Assembly (NCBI RefSeq): GCF_023715205.1
Contig: NZ_JAMBNR010000002.1
Span: 186,001 to 250,000, forward strand
Direction: 5' to 3'
DNA from: Mesobacillus maritimus
GTDB taxonomy: Bacteria > Bacillota > Bacilli > Bacillales > Cytobacillaceae
Length of the DNA: 64,000 bases
In this document: positions 23,866 through 32,922 of the stretch, in pieces
How positions within the stretch are numbered: position 1 is the first letter of the stretch
Layout: each line of letters opens with the position of its first letter
Notes under the pieces: model-generated
Seen by the model: the letters and a program-made list of their open reading frames with translations, nothing else
What the model was told of the DNA's origin: nothing
Databases searched by the model: none
Program-made: the position numbers and the translations under genes

Positions 23866-25788
23866 GTGGCATTTGAATATCATGTAGGCAAAAATGGTTC
23901 TATTTCTGCACAAGGAACAAAACAAGATCCATTTTTAACGATTAATCAAGCTGCTTCTGTTGCGGTTGCAGGTGATACGATTATTGTCCATGAGGGAGAA
24001 TATCGCGAATGGGTGAAACCGAAAAATTCAGGTTTAAGTGAATATAGAAGAATTACTTATCAGGCAGCAGACGGGGAAAAGGTTGTCATTAAAGGTTCCG
24101 AGCGGATTCAAGATTGGGAACAAGTCGAGGGAACTGTCTGGAAAGTCGTGATTCCGAATGAGTATTTCGGAGATTATAATCCATACATAGAAGAAATTTT
24201 TGGGGATTGGGTTGTCTATAACCCAGGTCGACACCTAGGCGATGTATATTTGAATGGGATGAGCTTCTATGAAGCTGAAAACCTAGAACAATTGCAAAAT
24301 CCTGAAGTGAGAACAGAAGTATTAGATCACTGGACACAAACAACTGTTGCAGTTGTCAATCCAGAGCAAACAAAATACCTTTGGTTTGCAGAAGTGGATG
24401 AAAAAAACACAACCATCTACGCGAATTTTCACGAAGCCAATCCGAATGAAGAAGTAGTTGAAATCAATGTCCGTAAAGCTTGTTTTTATCCGGAGAATAT
24501 TGGCATCAATTATATCACGGTAAGAGGATTTGAATTGTGCCAAGCGGCCACTCCATGGACGCCGCCAACAGCGGACCAGCCAGGATTAATTGGCCCTCAT
24601 TGGAGCAAAGGTTGGATTATCGAGGATAACATCATCCATGATTCCAAATGTAGTGCGATTAGCATTGGGAAAGAAGCTACAACCGGAAATAATTATCGTA
24701 GTAAAAGAAAAGATAAGCCAGGTTATCAATATCAGTTAGAATCTGTTTTTCTCGCGAAACAAGCTGGGTGGAGCAAAGAAAAAATTGGCTCTCATATCAT
24801 TCGCAACAATACCATCTATGATTGTGGTCAAAATGGTGTCGTTGGTCATTTAGGCTGTGTGTTCAGCGAAATTTATAACAATCATATTTACAATATCGGC
24901 ATTAAGCGCGAGTTTTACGGCCATGAGATTGGTGGAATCAAGTTGCACGCCGCGATTGATGTGCAAATTCACAACAATCGGATTCATGACTGTTCGTTAG
25001 GAACATGGTTGGATTGGCAGACACAAGGAACAAGAGTCAGCCGAAACCTGTATTACCGCAACTCTCGTGATTTGTTTGTGGAAGTGAGCAGTGGCCCGTA
25101 TCTTGTCGATCACAACATTTTAACCGCTGATTATGCGCTAGACAATCATGCCCAAGGTGGAGCGTATGTAAATAACTTAATCCGCGGAAAAATGGTTCAG
25201 CGGAAAATGCTTGATCGTGCAACTCCTTATCATGTACCGCATAGTACCGAGATTGCTGGGTTTGCGGTGACGTATGGTGGAGATGACCGCTTCCTGAACA
25301 ACATCTTCATTGGGGACGATAATTTAGAAAAAGTGGGGACAGCTCATTTTAATGGATACACTACTTCCCTCGAAGAATACATTGAAACCGTACATCAAGA
25401 TGAGGGCGACCATGAAGCGTTTAATAAAGTCGAGCAGCCTGTTTATATTAATCGGAATGCCTACTTACATGGGGCCGAAGCGTTTGAACGAGAAGAGGAG
25501 AAGTTGGAAGCAACGGACTTTAATCCTGATTTAAAAATTATTGAAGACGGAAATGAAGTGTATCTTTCGCTTGAGCTTCCTGAAGAAATTGCGAGTTTCT
25601 TTGGAGGTATTCAATCAACGAAGACCCTTGAAAAAGTCCGGATTGTTGATGCTGAATTTGAAAATCCAGATGGCAGCGAAGTTGTTTTGGATACAGACTT
25701 ATTAGGAAATCAACGCGAAGAAAAGAGTGTAATTGGACCAATTGCTAGTTTACGAGCAGCGAAGAATTATATTAAGGTTTGGGGATAA
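23866..25788 (+). CDS. GH120-family beta-xylosidase
   Basis: A 640-aa right-handed parallel beta-helix protein closely resembling, by my recall, the Thermoanaerobacterium saccharolyticum GH120 beta-xylosidase XylC in length and in long identical stretches. That enzyme's nucleophile D382 and acid/base E405 correspond here to D383 (WLDWQTQG) and E406 (LFVEVSSGP), with the same 23-residue spacing. No signal peptide is present, so it should act in the cytoplasm on imported xylo-oligosaccharides. GAGGAGG precedes the GTG start. A TATAAT at 23825-23830 has no good -35, consistent with dependence on an activator such as the neighbouring AraC regulator. No xylan transporter is beside it. Confidence 0.85.
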   Translation: MAFEYHVGKNGSISAQGTKQDPFLTINQAASVAVAGDTIIVHEGEYREWVKPKNSGLSEYRRITYQAADGEKVVIKGSERIQDWEQVEGTVWKVVIPNEYFGDYNPYIEEIFGDWVVYNPGRHLGDVYLNGMSFYEAENLEQLQNPEVRTEVLDHWTQTTVAVVNPEQTKYLWFAEVDEKNTTIYANFHEANPNEEVVEINVRKACFYPENIGINYITVRGFELCQAATPWTPPTADQPGLIGPHWSKGWIIEDNIIHDSKCSAISIGKEATTGNNYRSKRKDKPGYQYQLESVFLAKQAGWSKEKIGSHIIRNNTIYDCGQNGVVGHLGCVFSEIYNNHIYNIGIKREFYGHEIGGIKLHAAIDVQIHNNRIHDCSLGTWLDWQTQGTRVSRNLYYRNSRDLFVEVSSGPYLVDHNILTADYALDNHAQGGAYVNNLIRGKMVQRKMLDRATPYHVPHSTEIAGFAVTYGGDDRFLNNIFIGDDNLEKVGTAHFNGYTTSLEEYIETVHQDEGDHEAFNKVEQPVYINRNAYLHGAEAFEREEEKLEATDFNPDLKIIEDGNEVYLSLELPEEIASFFGGIQSTKTLEKVRIVDAEFENPDGSEVVLDTDLLGNQREEKSVIGPIASLRAAKNYIKVWG

Positions 25789-25799
25789 GTAGATGTAGG

Positions 25800-25829
25800 G
25801 ACTCGTTTTTATGGCGAGTCTCTATTTTT
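25800..25829 (+). terminator. Short hairpin after the xylosidase gene
   Basis: GACTCG (25800-25805) with CGAGTC (25815-25820), followed by T-rich tctattttt. A weak intrinsic terminator. Confidence 0.5.
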
Positions 25830-26040
25830 ATGATGATGTCCATTATAAAAAGGAGAGCGTATTGATTCGGTTATTTGGGAGAAACATTTGAGTAACTTTC
25901 TGATAGGGGACAGGAATTTGAGTTGGATATGCTAAAATTCATTTAAAGTTTGTATCAGGATGTATGTAAACTAGCGAGCAAGGAAGTTGAACAACTAAAT
26001 GTATTTTTATGGTAAGGTTGTTAGGTTAGGAGGAATAAAA

Positions 26041-26547
26041 GTGATGAAAATGATTAAGATTCTTTTCTATTCGTTATTGATTTTATTGATCTTGAATGGT
26101 TGTAGTTCAAATGAAGTGAAAGAAACCGAAGATCTATTTCAATTTAAAAATTCTTACGTAGGTGATGCCGGAGCTGTCGGGAATATTACGATGAAGTTAC
26201 CAAAACCAAATGGAGAAAAGATTAGTGGATTAGAGTTAGAAACAACAGAAGAACCTTATGGAATTATCGTAAATTATAGTTCAACAGAAGAAAATGAGCC
26301 TATAGAGGTAAATTACAACGAACTAGCTTTATTTAATGCTACCTTCATCCTTTCTTTAGTTCAAAATGCGGATTGGGTAAAATTCAATTTTGTTGAACAA
26401 GAGTTAAAAATAAGTCGAGAAGAATTACAGAATTATTACGGAAAAGATATAAGAGAATTTAATAACGAAGAAGAGCTAAGTAAGTTCATTCAAGAAAATT
26501 TGGCAGATGAAAAGAGAGTTACCCAATTTTACAACGAACGAACCTAA
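26041..26547 (+). CDS. DUF4825-type lipoprotein
   Basis: A 168-aa exported lipoprotein: hydrophobic signal (about 4-18) ending in the lipobox ILNGC, so the mature N-terminus is a lipid-modified Cys on the outer face of the membrane. The mature part (LFQFKNSYVGDAGAVGNI, then ELETTEEPYGIIVNYS) matches the DUF4825 pattern seen in Bacillus lipoproteins and near peptidase-type sensors. AGGAGG at 26029-26034 serves GTG 26041 or ATG 26044; the longer frame from 25999 has no site. Function unknown. It is monocistronic. Confidence 0.7.
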   Translation: MMKMIKILFYSLLILLILNGCSSNEVKETEDLFQFKNSYVGDAGAVGNITMKLPKPNGEKISGLELETTEEPYGIIVNYSSTEENEPIEVNYNELALFNATFILSLVQNADWVKFNFVEQELKISREELQNYYGKDIREFNNEEELSKFIQENLADEKRVTQFYNERT

Positions 26548-26605
26548 TCTTTCATCTTGATGTTCGATCGGTGATGACATCGATTCAACATTCCATTGTC
26601 ATATG

Positions 26606-26663
26606 AAAGGTCTATCCTGCCGTGTAAAAAAAATTTATTGCACTGCAGGATAGACCTTTTTTT
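26606..26663 (+). terminator. Terminator after the DUF4825 gene
   Basis: A 15-bp perfect stem (26606-26620 with 26645-26659), 24-nt loop, T-run. The loop is unusually long for a terminator. Confidence 0.75.
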
Positions 26664-26763
26664 GTTAACCTCGAGAAATGTTTTCGTGGGGGCTAAACCT
26701 CGGGTGAGGAAGGATTGGTTCTTAATAAGAATATCCACATAAATGAAAAACAGGGATTTTCCG

Positions 26764-27062
26764 TTAATTTTTAATCACAATCTTATTGTTTTTATGTATA
26801 TCTTCCGTTCCGGCATCCAAAGCAAGCTTATAAAAAGAACATTTGTGCTCGATTAGTTCGATTGTTTTCTTTAGTTCTTCCATCTGAGCTTCGACAGTCG
26901 CTTTTCGTTCCATAAACATGTCGAATCTTTGCTGCAACGTGGCATCTCCCTCAGAACACCAATCAATGAAATGTTTAATTTCCTTAATTGGCATTCCGGT
27001 CGATTTCAGACATTCAATGATTTTCCTTATAAAAATAAAGCTCTAGGCTATCTTGATCGTTG
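26764..27062 (-). pseudogene. Truncated MerR-family regulator (AdhR/NmlR-like)
   Basis: The C-terminal 76 codons are the typical MerR dimerisation coiled coil (TGMPIKEIKHFIDW, then ATVEAQMEELKKTIELIEHK). Upstream codons IIECLKSTG remain in frame to a stop near 27044, and another frame holds DQDSLEL, the expected preceding stretch, so there is also a frameshift. The DNA-binding N-terminus (about 45 residues) is absent. It lies divergently beside the alcohol dehydrogenase gene, like adhR beside adhA in B. subtilis. A product lacking the helix-turn-helix cannot regulate by DNA binding. Confidence 0.72.
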
Positions 27063-27098
27063 ACCTGAATTTTCGTAAAAAAAATCTAAATGGATCAC

Positions 27099-27129
27099 TT
27101 GACCTAGAGTTAACTATAAGGTTTACGAT
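27099..27129 (+). promoter_or_regulatory. MerR-type promoter/operator with 19-bp spacer
   Basis: TTGACC (27099-27104), 19-nt spacer, TACGAT (27124-27129). The dyad CCTAGAGTTAACTATAAGG (27103-27121) fills the spacer. A stretched spacer with a central dyad is the hallmark of MerR-family-activated promoters, here of the AdhR/NmlR kind. Confidence 0.65.
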
Positions 27130-27244
27130 TGTTTTTGCAAGGGAATATGGGGATAGAAATGGAATCTTGAAATCTATCCTGAAATCTTTAATTTTACCCG
27201 TACATATTATTCTCTTGAAAATATCAATTATTGGAGGTTTTTTT

Positions 27245-28285
27245 ATGGTAATGGCTAAAGCACGAGCGATCGATGGTCCTGACAAACAGTTTCGAAGAGC
27301 TGAAATTAAACGACGTGATCTTGATTTGCATGATGTTCTTATTGAAATCAAATACGCGGGAATCTGTCATTCTGATATCCATACGGCTCACGGCGAATGG
27401 GGTCCGGTAAATTATCCACTTGTTCCTGGGCACGAGATTGCGGGAATTGTTACCGATGTCGGAGCAGAGGTAACCAAGTACAAGGTCGGCGACCGAGTAG
27501 GGGTCGGTTGTATGGTGGACTCCTGCGGGGAATGTGAGAACTGCCGTAAAGGTGAAGAACAATACTGTCTCAAAGGGAATATTCAAACCTACGCTGGTGT
27601 GGACAAATATGGCGAGCCAACTCAAGGAGGCTATTCGACCCACATTGTTGTGCAAGAAAATTTCGTTCTTAGAATCCCTGATGCTATCGAGCTTGACGTT
27701 GCAGCACCATTGCTTTGCGCTGGAATTACCACTTATTCTCCCCTAAATCATTGGAATGCTGGGTCAGGGAAGAAGGTTGCCATTGTTGGGATGGGCGGAC
27801 TTGGTCATATGGCTGTCCAAATTGCACATAGTATGGGTGCTGAGGTCACCGTACTGTCCCAGACATTGAAAAAAAAGGACGATGGTTTGCAATTAGGTGC
27901 AGACCACTACTATGCCACAAGTGAGCCAGAAACATTCGAGAAACTGGCTGGTTCTTTTGATTTAATCATCAACACGGTAAGCGCAAAACTCGATATTAGT
28001 CAGTATCTCTCACTGTTAACGCTCGATGGAACACTAGTAAATGTTGGGGCGCCTGCAGAGCCGCTGCCAGTAAATGTGTTCTCTCTAATCGGTCATCGTC
28101 GGTCTTTTGCCGGTTCAATGATTGGCGGCATTCGTGAGACTCAAGAAATGTTGGATTTCTGTGCAGAACATAACATTGTTCCTAAAATTGAAGTAATTTC
28201 TGCCGATCAAATTGACGAGGCTTATGAACGCGTTTTAGCTTCTGATGTGAAGTATCGATTTGTCATTGATACTAGTACGATATAA
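27245..28285 (+). CDS. Zinc-dependent NAD(P) alcohol dehydrogenase (AdhA-like)
   Basis: A 346-aa medium-chain dehydrogenase of the cinnamyl-alcohol-dehydrogenase subfamily. Catalytic zinc site: GICHSD, GHEIAG; structural zinc loop: the four Cys in [20 protein letters not shown](P) Rossmann loop: [11 protein letters not shown]. It interconverts aldehydes and alcohols and in this context probably detoxifies reactive aldehydes. GGAGG lies 7 nt before ATG 27245; the longer frame from 27053 would include the promoter and is rejected. Its divergent MerR regulator is broken, so expression control is uncertain. Confidence 0.87.
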   Translation: MVMAKARAIDGPDKQFRRAEIKRRDLDLHDVLIEIKYAGICHSDIHTAHGEWGPVNYPLVPGHEIAGIVTDVGAEVTKYKVGDRVGVGCMVDSCGECENCRKGEEQYCLKGNIQTYAGVDKYGEPTQGGYSTHIVVQENFVLRIPDAIELDVAAPLLCAGITTYSPLNHWNAGSGKKVAIVGMGGLGHMAVQIAHSMGAEVTVLSQTLKKKDDGLQLGADHYYATSEPETFEKLAGSFDLIINTVSAKLDISQYLSLLTLDGTLVNVGAPAEPLPVNVFSLIGHRRSFAGSMIGGIRETQEMLDFCAEHNIVPKIEVISADQIDEAYERVLASDVKYRFVIDTSTI

Positions 28286-28319
28286 GTTGCGTTCATTGTC
28301 TATTTTTATAGAATTGATG

Positions 28320-28358
28320 AGGTGTCCTAGAAGTTTAGCTTTTGGGGCACCTTTTTTT
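28320..28358 (+). terminator. Terminator of the alcohol dehydrogenase gene
   Basis: AGGTGTCC (28320-28327) with GGGCACCT (28345-28352), one wobble, then T-run. Confidence 0.75.
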
Positions 28359-28384
28359 GAGGCTTTGTTCTCGGGAATTGCTAG

Positions 28385-28562
28385 TGGGACGACATATGGA
28401 TTCTCCGGAGTAAGAGGAAAGTACTGTAAAAAGAGTTCATGAGACACCAAACGGCTTTGGAGCCAGAGAAAGGTGCTCCATGGAGGATTCATGAGACAGG
28501 AAACCTGTTCGGAGCAAGTGAAAGGTGCTTCAAAAAGAATTCATAGAACAAGGACCAGCAAG
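28385..28562. repeat. Degenerate 52-bp tandem repeat
   Basis: The anchor TTCATGAGACA or TTCATAGAACA begins at 28436, 28488 and 28540, exactly 52 bp apart, and each is preceded by GGAG...GAAAGGTGCT-like sequence. About three and a half units. No ORF with a start uses it. The rest of the gap to 28828 is AT-rich with no recognisable feature. Confidence 0.65.
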
Positions 28563-28828
28563 TAGTTTGATGAATTCTTCGGTATGGCTAGAGGTGCCCA
28601 TATTACAAATAAAGTTTTCAGAACATGTTCTTTCGTATTACCTAAATTACAATTTTAATTCCCATTTACCGGGTAATTGTTAAATAAATGGGGAAATTAA
28701 TCTTGAGAACATCTAATTGAATTATGTAAAATTATAAAAATTTACTACTTATAGATAAATATAGCGGGACTATATGAACTAACAACTCAAACAAAACATC
28801 AGTGATCAGGTTGAAGGAGAGTAGCATA

Positions 28829-29836
28829 ATGGATCGTAGCCATGAACCAATTAAGTTAACGAGTGCGGAATTAGGTTATTTATGGGATACATATATAGCA
28901 GATAGTATGTCGATTTGTGTTTTTAAGTATTTTCTTGAGCACATTGAGGATGTTGAGATTAAAACTCTTGTCACACTGGCCATGGATTTATCTCAACAAC
29001 ATATCGAGATGATTGCTGGAATCTTTAAAGAAGAGGGAATTCAAATTCCAGAAGGATTTACGGAGAAGGATGTAAATCTACAAGCAAAGCGCTTGTTTTC
29101 GGATGTATTTTATTTAAAATACCTTAAACATATGGCAAATGGTGGGCTGGCTACCTATGGGCGGGTTTTGCAGCACATCTTTCGCGGGGATCTACGTGCT
29201 TTTTTTTCAAAATGTTTAACCTCTACCATGGAACTTTACAACAAGGTTACCGAAGTGTTAACCGAAAAAGGTCTATCAACCCGTCCCCCTTTCATTCCTT
29301 ATCCAAAAACAATTGAATATGTTCATAAACAATCCTTTTTATTAGAAGGGTTGGGCCGTAGAGAAGGACTAACGGCAGATGAGGTCACCCAACTTCACTT
29401 TAATATCCAAACCAATCTGTTAGGTAGTAGCTTGGCGACTGCCTTTAGCCAGGTCACAGAGTCTGATAAAGTGCGCAAATACATTCAAAGAGGAAAAGAG
29501 ATCGCAATCAAACATGTAAAAGTATTTAGAGATCATTTAGAAAATCATGGCCTCCCAGTTCCAATGTCTGTCGACCAAGAGGTAACCGATTCCACAGAAT
29601 CGCCGTTTTCAGATAAATTAATGATGTTTCACTTTGACCTGATGATTTACTCAGGAATTGGAAATTATGGGGTAGCCATTTCTGAAAGTAGAAGGAGCGA
29701 TTTAGTGGTTGATTACTCCCGGTTGTCTGGCGAAATTCTAAAGTTTGCGGAAGACGGGGTCAATATTATGATTAACAATAAATGGTTAGAGCAACCTCCG
29801 TTAACCATTGATCGGAAGGATTTAACGAAAGATTAG
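28829..29836 (+). CDS. DUF3231 family protein
   Basis: A 335-aa protein made of two similar helical halves, each resembling a four-helix ferritin-like bundle. The first starts LTSAELGYLWDTYIADSMS and contains DLSQQHIEMI; the second starts LTADEVTQLHFNIQTN and contains KHVKVFRDHL. DUF3231 proteins are common in Bacillus, often sporulation-associated, with no known activity. His and Glu residues recur at equivalent places and could bind metal, which is inference. AAGGAGA precedes ATG 28829; the frame from 28802 is too early. Terminator follows. Confidence 0.8.
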   Translation: MDRSHEPIKLTSAELGYLWDTYIADSMSICVFKYFLEHIEDVEIKTLVTLAMDLSQQHIEMIAGIFKEEGIQIPEGFTEKDVNLQAKRLFSDVFYLKYLKHMANGGLATYGRVLQHIFRGDLRAFFSKCLTSTMELYNKVTEVLTEKGLSTRPPFIPYPKTIEYVHKQSFLLEGLGRREGLTADEVTQLHFNIQTNLLGSSLATAFSQVTESDKVRKYIQRGKEIAIKHVKVFRDHLENHGLPVPMSVDQEVTDSTESPFSDKLMMFHFDLMIYSGIGNYGVAISESRRSDLVVDYSRLSGEILKFAEDGVNIMINNKWLEQPPLTIDRKDLTKD

Positions 29837-29900
29837 TTAAGTCCCTGACACGCCTACTTCAATTTTTTTTAGTTTCATGAAATGTTCCATAGGGTACTGA

Positions 29901-29930
29901 AAACTCGTCAGCGTATGACGGGTTTTTTTT
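29901..29930 (+). terminator. Terminator of the DUF3231 gene
   Basis: ACTCGTCA (29903-29910) with TGACGGGT (29916-29923), one wobble, then eight T. Confidence 0.8.
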
Positions 29931-30124
29931 ATAAAAATCCCACTTTAAAAAGGATAGGAGTGTTTTTAGCAAATATGAAAAGTATTTGTTCTGTAACAAA
30001 TATAAGGTGAATTTTAAGCGACATGATATCTATTCGTGCACATTTTATAAAAGAATGTACTTACGTTAACGGGTGTGCTTCTGAAAAGTGGCATAAAACG
30101 ATTTGCATAAAGGGCAGGGACATG

Positions 30125-30165
30125 AGGGGGCAGACCTTATCCCAGTATATATTTTGGGGCTGCCC
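30125..30165. other. GC-rich nested hairpin
   Basis: GGGCAG (30127-30132) with CTGCCC (30160-30165) encloses a smaller CCCA/TGGG stem. It abuts the perfect palindrome at 30165-30196. No known riboswitch was recognised. The remainder of 29931-30339 shows no gene. Confidence 0.4.
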
Positions 30166-30196
30166 GCGAGTGTAGTAAAGCTTTACTACACTCGCG
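30165..30196. repeat. Perfect 32-bp palindrome
   Basis: CGCGAGTGTAGTAAAG (30165-30180) is immediately followed by its exact reverse complement (30181-30196) with no loop bases. No T-run follows. Confidence 0.8.
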
Positions 30197-30339
30197 AACA
30201 GGGGCTAAAAGACAATCCATCGTATTTTCTCTCAATCTTTTCTATTTGTATTTTTCTGTAAAAAAAGATAGCAAATCGATTACAGAAAAGCTATTATAAT
30301 ACTTATCTAGGAGAAAAGTCTGATAAGAAGGCAGGGGCT

Positions 30340-31533
30340 ATGGTGAAAAAATTTTTAACGGTAATTGTAATCCCTTTCATTTTGCAGCTGTTCGTTTCTT
30401 CCAATGCGCTGGCAGAGGAAGAGCAACCGAAGATTGAATGTGAAGCTTTTATTATCATGGAAGAAAGCAGCGGCAGGGTGTTATATGAAAAGAACGCGGA
30501 TGTGCAGATGTATCCGGCAAGTTTAACAAAAGTGGCAACGGCCATTTATGCGATTGAAAACGCGAATCTCGAAGATGTGGTGACGGTTAGTGAACGTGCT
30601 CGAAACGCGGAAGGCACAAGAGTATATTTAGAAGAAGGAGAGCAGGTTCCGCTAAAAAAGCTTGTTCAAGGATTGCTGGTAAACTCGGGGAATGATGCGG
30701 GCGTTGCCATTGCGGAACATATTGATGGGTCCGTGGGAGAATTTGCGACACAGCTAAACCTCTATTTGAAAGAAATTGGGCTCAAAGATACTTATTTTAA
30801 AAATCCCCATGGGTTATTCGATCCTGACCATGTGACGACAGCGAAAGATTTAGCGAAAATCACACAATATGCGGTCAAGAATGAAGAGTTCCGCTCCATT
30901 TTTGGTATGAAAGAATTAAAATGGAAAGGAAAAGCTTGGGATACCACCATTTTTACGCATCATAAATTGATGAGAGAAAGGCCGTATGAAGGCGTGACAG
31001 GTGGGAAAACCGGCTATGTGGACGAATCGGGAAACACGTTAATTACGACAGCGAAAAGAGGAGATCTGTCTGTCATTGTTGTGGTATTAAAAGGAGATTC
31101 ACAAAATACAGCATATAACGATACCGTCGAGCTGCTAGACTATGCCTTTGACAATTTTAAGTTAACCGAGATTCCAGCGGGGAAAGAGTTTAATCAAAAT
31201 CAACATACATACACAACAACAGCAAGCTATTTTGTACCGCTTGCTCATGGTGAAGAAATTAACGAACAGGTCACAGAGGAAGGAAAGCTTAAAGTGACTG
31301 TTGAGAACCAAGACTTTCTGGCCACTCTCCCTCTAAAAGACGAATCAGCGGAAGTGGTATCAAGCCCACCAAAGGAAGTCGCAGCAACTAGTTTGCCAAA
31401 GGAAGAGGAAAAGTCCTCAAATCCTTTGAATCTATTGGTCATTTCAACCCTGATTTTTATTGGGATTGTGGTGATTTTTATCGTGAGTAGGAAATTTAGC
31501 AGGAATAAAAAGTCTAGGTCATTAGATAGGTAA
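30340..31533 (+). CDS. D-alanyl-D-alanine carboxypeptidase (peptidase S11, DacF/DacB-like)
   Basis: A 397-aa low-molecular-weight penicillin-binding protein that trims the terminal D-Ala from peptidoglycan stem peptides outside the membrane. Signal peptide about 1-25 (cleavage after NALA). The active-site motifs are all present: SxxK as S61-L-T-K64, S116-G-N118, and K223-T-G225. A beta-rich C-terminal domain follows, then a membrane helix at about 366-385 with a basic tail, which replaces the usual amphipathic anchor. Start ATG follows GGCAGGGG. Upstream a TATAAT at 30295-30300 and a 10-bp inverted repeat (30252-30261 with 30280-30289) may be the promoter and an operator. Confidence 0.87.
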   Translation: MVKKFLTVIVIPFILQLFVSSNALAEEEQPKIECEAFIIMEESSGRVLYEKNADVQMYPASLTKVATAIYAIENANLEDVVTVSERARNAEGTRVYLEEGEQVPLKKLVQGLLVNSGNDAGVAIAEHIDGSVGEFATQLNLYLKEIGLKDTYFKNPHGLFDPDHVTTAKDLAKITQYAVKNEEFRSIFGMKELKWKGKAWDTTIFTHHKLMRERPYEGVTGGKTGYVDESGNTLITTAKRGDLSVIVVVLKGDSQNTAYNDTVELLDYAFDNFKLTEIPAGKEFNQNQHTYTTTASYFVPLAHGEEINEQVTEEGKLKVTVENQDFLATLPLKDESAEVVSSPPKEVAATSLPKEEEKSSNPLNLLVISTLIFIGIVVIFIVSRKFSRNKKSRSLDR

Positions 31534-31616
31534 GGCTTCATACGTTCATTTTTTGTTCCATTTATTTAGGTGGAATCAGTGATACCTTTTACATGATTTT
31601 TGACCAAACATTGGAG

Positions 31617-31641
31617 AAAAGCATTGATTTGATGCTTTTTT
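31617..31641 (+). terminator. Terminator of the carboxypeptidase gene
   Basis: AAAAGCAT (31617-31624) with ATGCTTTT (31632-31639), then T-rich. The following 31645-31854 holds nothing recognisable. Confidence 0.75.
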
Positions 31642-31854
31642 CTTTATTTTACGCAGTTACGTTTAATTAGGGTCAATTAACAGAAGAGCTAGCGCCCTAC
31701 TGATTAGCTACTCCCTTTCCAATACCCATGAAAAAACCATGCATCAATTACTCCTACAGGAATACATGTAAAAGGTAGCTCCAATTTTGAGCTAATCTAA
31801 TCCATTAGACTGATTTAAGCGGTTTGGACTGTTACCAGTGGGGGAGGGATGTGG

Positions 31855-32451
31855 ATGAGGTTCACTAGTTTTAAGGGAATAGGAACAAAAGCTCATGGGA
31901 TCATGGCTATGCATTATTCAAAAAATATGAAACTAGTTGTCGGCAGCTTGCTAAGTACGATGGCGGCCATCTTTCAATCTGCGGGATTATTTGGCGGAAT
32001 TGGTTATGCGTTTAGTATGATGGCTACTGGACCGATTGTGCTCGTAACCGTTATTTCACTCCGTTTTGGTTTGTTATCGTATGCTGTCACGACATTGTTA
32101 TTAATGATCCTTCAGCCTAGTGAAGTCCTGGTGTTTATGTTTACCACTGGCCTTCTTGGCATTTCGCTTGGAGTCGGATTTAAACTATTTCAAACTAGGT
32201 TAGTGGTTTCTCTAACAGGTGGAATGCTTCTTGCAACGGGCATTTTTCTTTTACTTTATTTATTTCAATTCCCTATATTAGGTCCTTCGATTTCAAGCCA
32301 GGTAAGTTTTACGGTTATAGGTGGAGTCTTGCTGTTTGCTTTGTTTTATAGCTGGATTTGGATGAAGCTAAGCAAGCTTGGGATGAAACATCTTAATAAA
32401 TTCATGGTTAAAAAAGTTTTGCTCGATAAAGATGAATCGAGTTCAAGTTGA
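31855..32451 (+). CDS. Multi-pass membrane protein of unknown function
   Basis: A 198-aa integral membrane protein with five or six hydrophobic segments after a basic N-terminus (FKGIGTKAHG); Gly/Ser/Met-rich helices such as LFGGIGYAFSMMATGPIVLV resemble small-molecule uptake S-components or the DUF2232/YybS type, but I cannot place it. It ends in the acidic tail KDESSSS. GGGGGAGGG touches the ATG at 31849, so the ATG six bases later (31855) is preferred. Its 3' end overlaps the convergent gene by 9 nt. Confidence 0.6.
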   Translation: MRFTSFKGIGTKAHGIMAMHYSKNMKLVVGSLLSTMAAIFQSAGLFGGIGYAFSMMATGPIVLVTVISLRFGLLSYAVTTLLLMILQPSEVLVFMFTTGLLGISLGVGFKLFQTRLVVSLTGGMLLATGIFLLLYLFQFPILGPSISSQVSFTVIGGVLLFALFYSWIWMKLSKLGMKHLNKFMVKKVLLDKDESSSS

Positions 32452-32922
32452 GGGGTGAAATCCTTCACCTTTTGTGTTGTGGGACATAGTGCCTGTCCCT
32501 CTGTCCTCATTGCTACGATTATGTAAGACGATATCGCATTCTCCATTCAATATGTGTTCACTCACTGATTCAAAATTGCATTTGCCTTGGCCATTATAGG
32601 AAATGGCAAAGATTCCATTTGCGACCGTCTCTTGGTACATGATGATTAAAGCCATTGGTAGAATGCTATAGGCGCTTATACTTAAGACGACTGTCCGGAA
32701 GCGATATTTTGCCAAGCTTATAACCAATAAGAAGATGGCGACAATAAACAAAAAAGATCCAATGATTCCGAGTGGAATATATCCCTCTTCGTTGCGAATT
32801 GGAAATGTCATGAAGGAAGAACGTATTCCTCTCATGTGATTGTCAGGAAACGGAAAAAATAGACACATGCAGATAATGAATAGAACAACGGAACCAATGA
32901 GGGCAATTTTATTTTTTATCAT
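32443..32922 (-). CDS. Small membrane protein with repeat-derived C-terminus
   Basis: A 159-aa hypothetical protein: an N-terminal membrane helix (about 7-25), an external segment, and two more helices (about 50-70 and 75-97). The last about 24 codons (from SNEDRGTG onward) are encoded by the GGGACA/TGTCCC repeat and by the tail of the convergent gene, so the original stop was probably lost when the repeat arrived. AAGGAGAG precedes the ATG. No function assigned. Confidence 0.55.
   Translation of the reverse strand: MIKNKIALIGSVVLFIICMCLFFPFPDNHMRGIRSSFMTFPIRNEEGYIPLGIIGSFLFIVAIFLLVISLAKYRFRTVVLSISAYSILPMALIIMYQETVANGIFAISYNGQGKCNFESVSEHILNGECDIVLHNRSNEDRGTGTMSHNTKGEGFHPST
32479..32508. repeat. 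GGGACA/TGTCCC dispersed repeat
   Basis: GTGGGACATAGTGCC then TGTCCCTCTGTCC. Read on the minus strand it is the same 27-base element as at 54331-54357. Confidence 0.7.

Noticed and set aside
27053-27244. Upstream extension of the alcohol dehydrogenase ORF
   Set aside because: It covers the MerR-type promoter and operator; GGAGG at 27233-27237 sets the start at 27245.
28385-28562. Tandem repeat considered as a CRISPR array
   Set aside because: Whole 52-bp units are repeated with divergence; there are no constant repeats with unique spacers and no cas genes.
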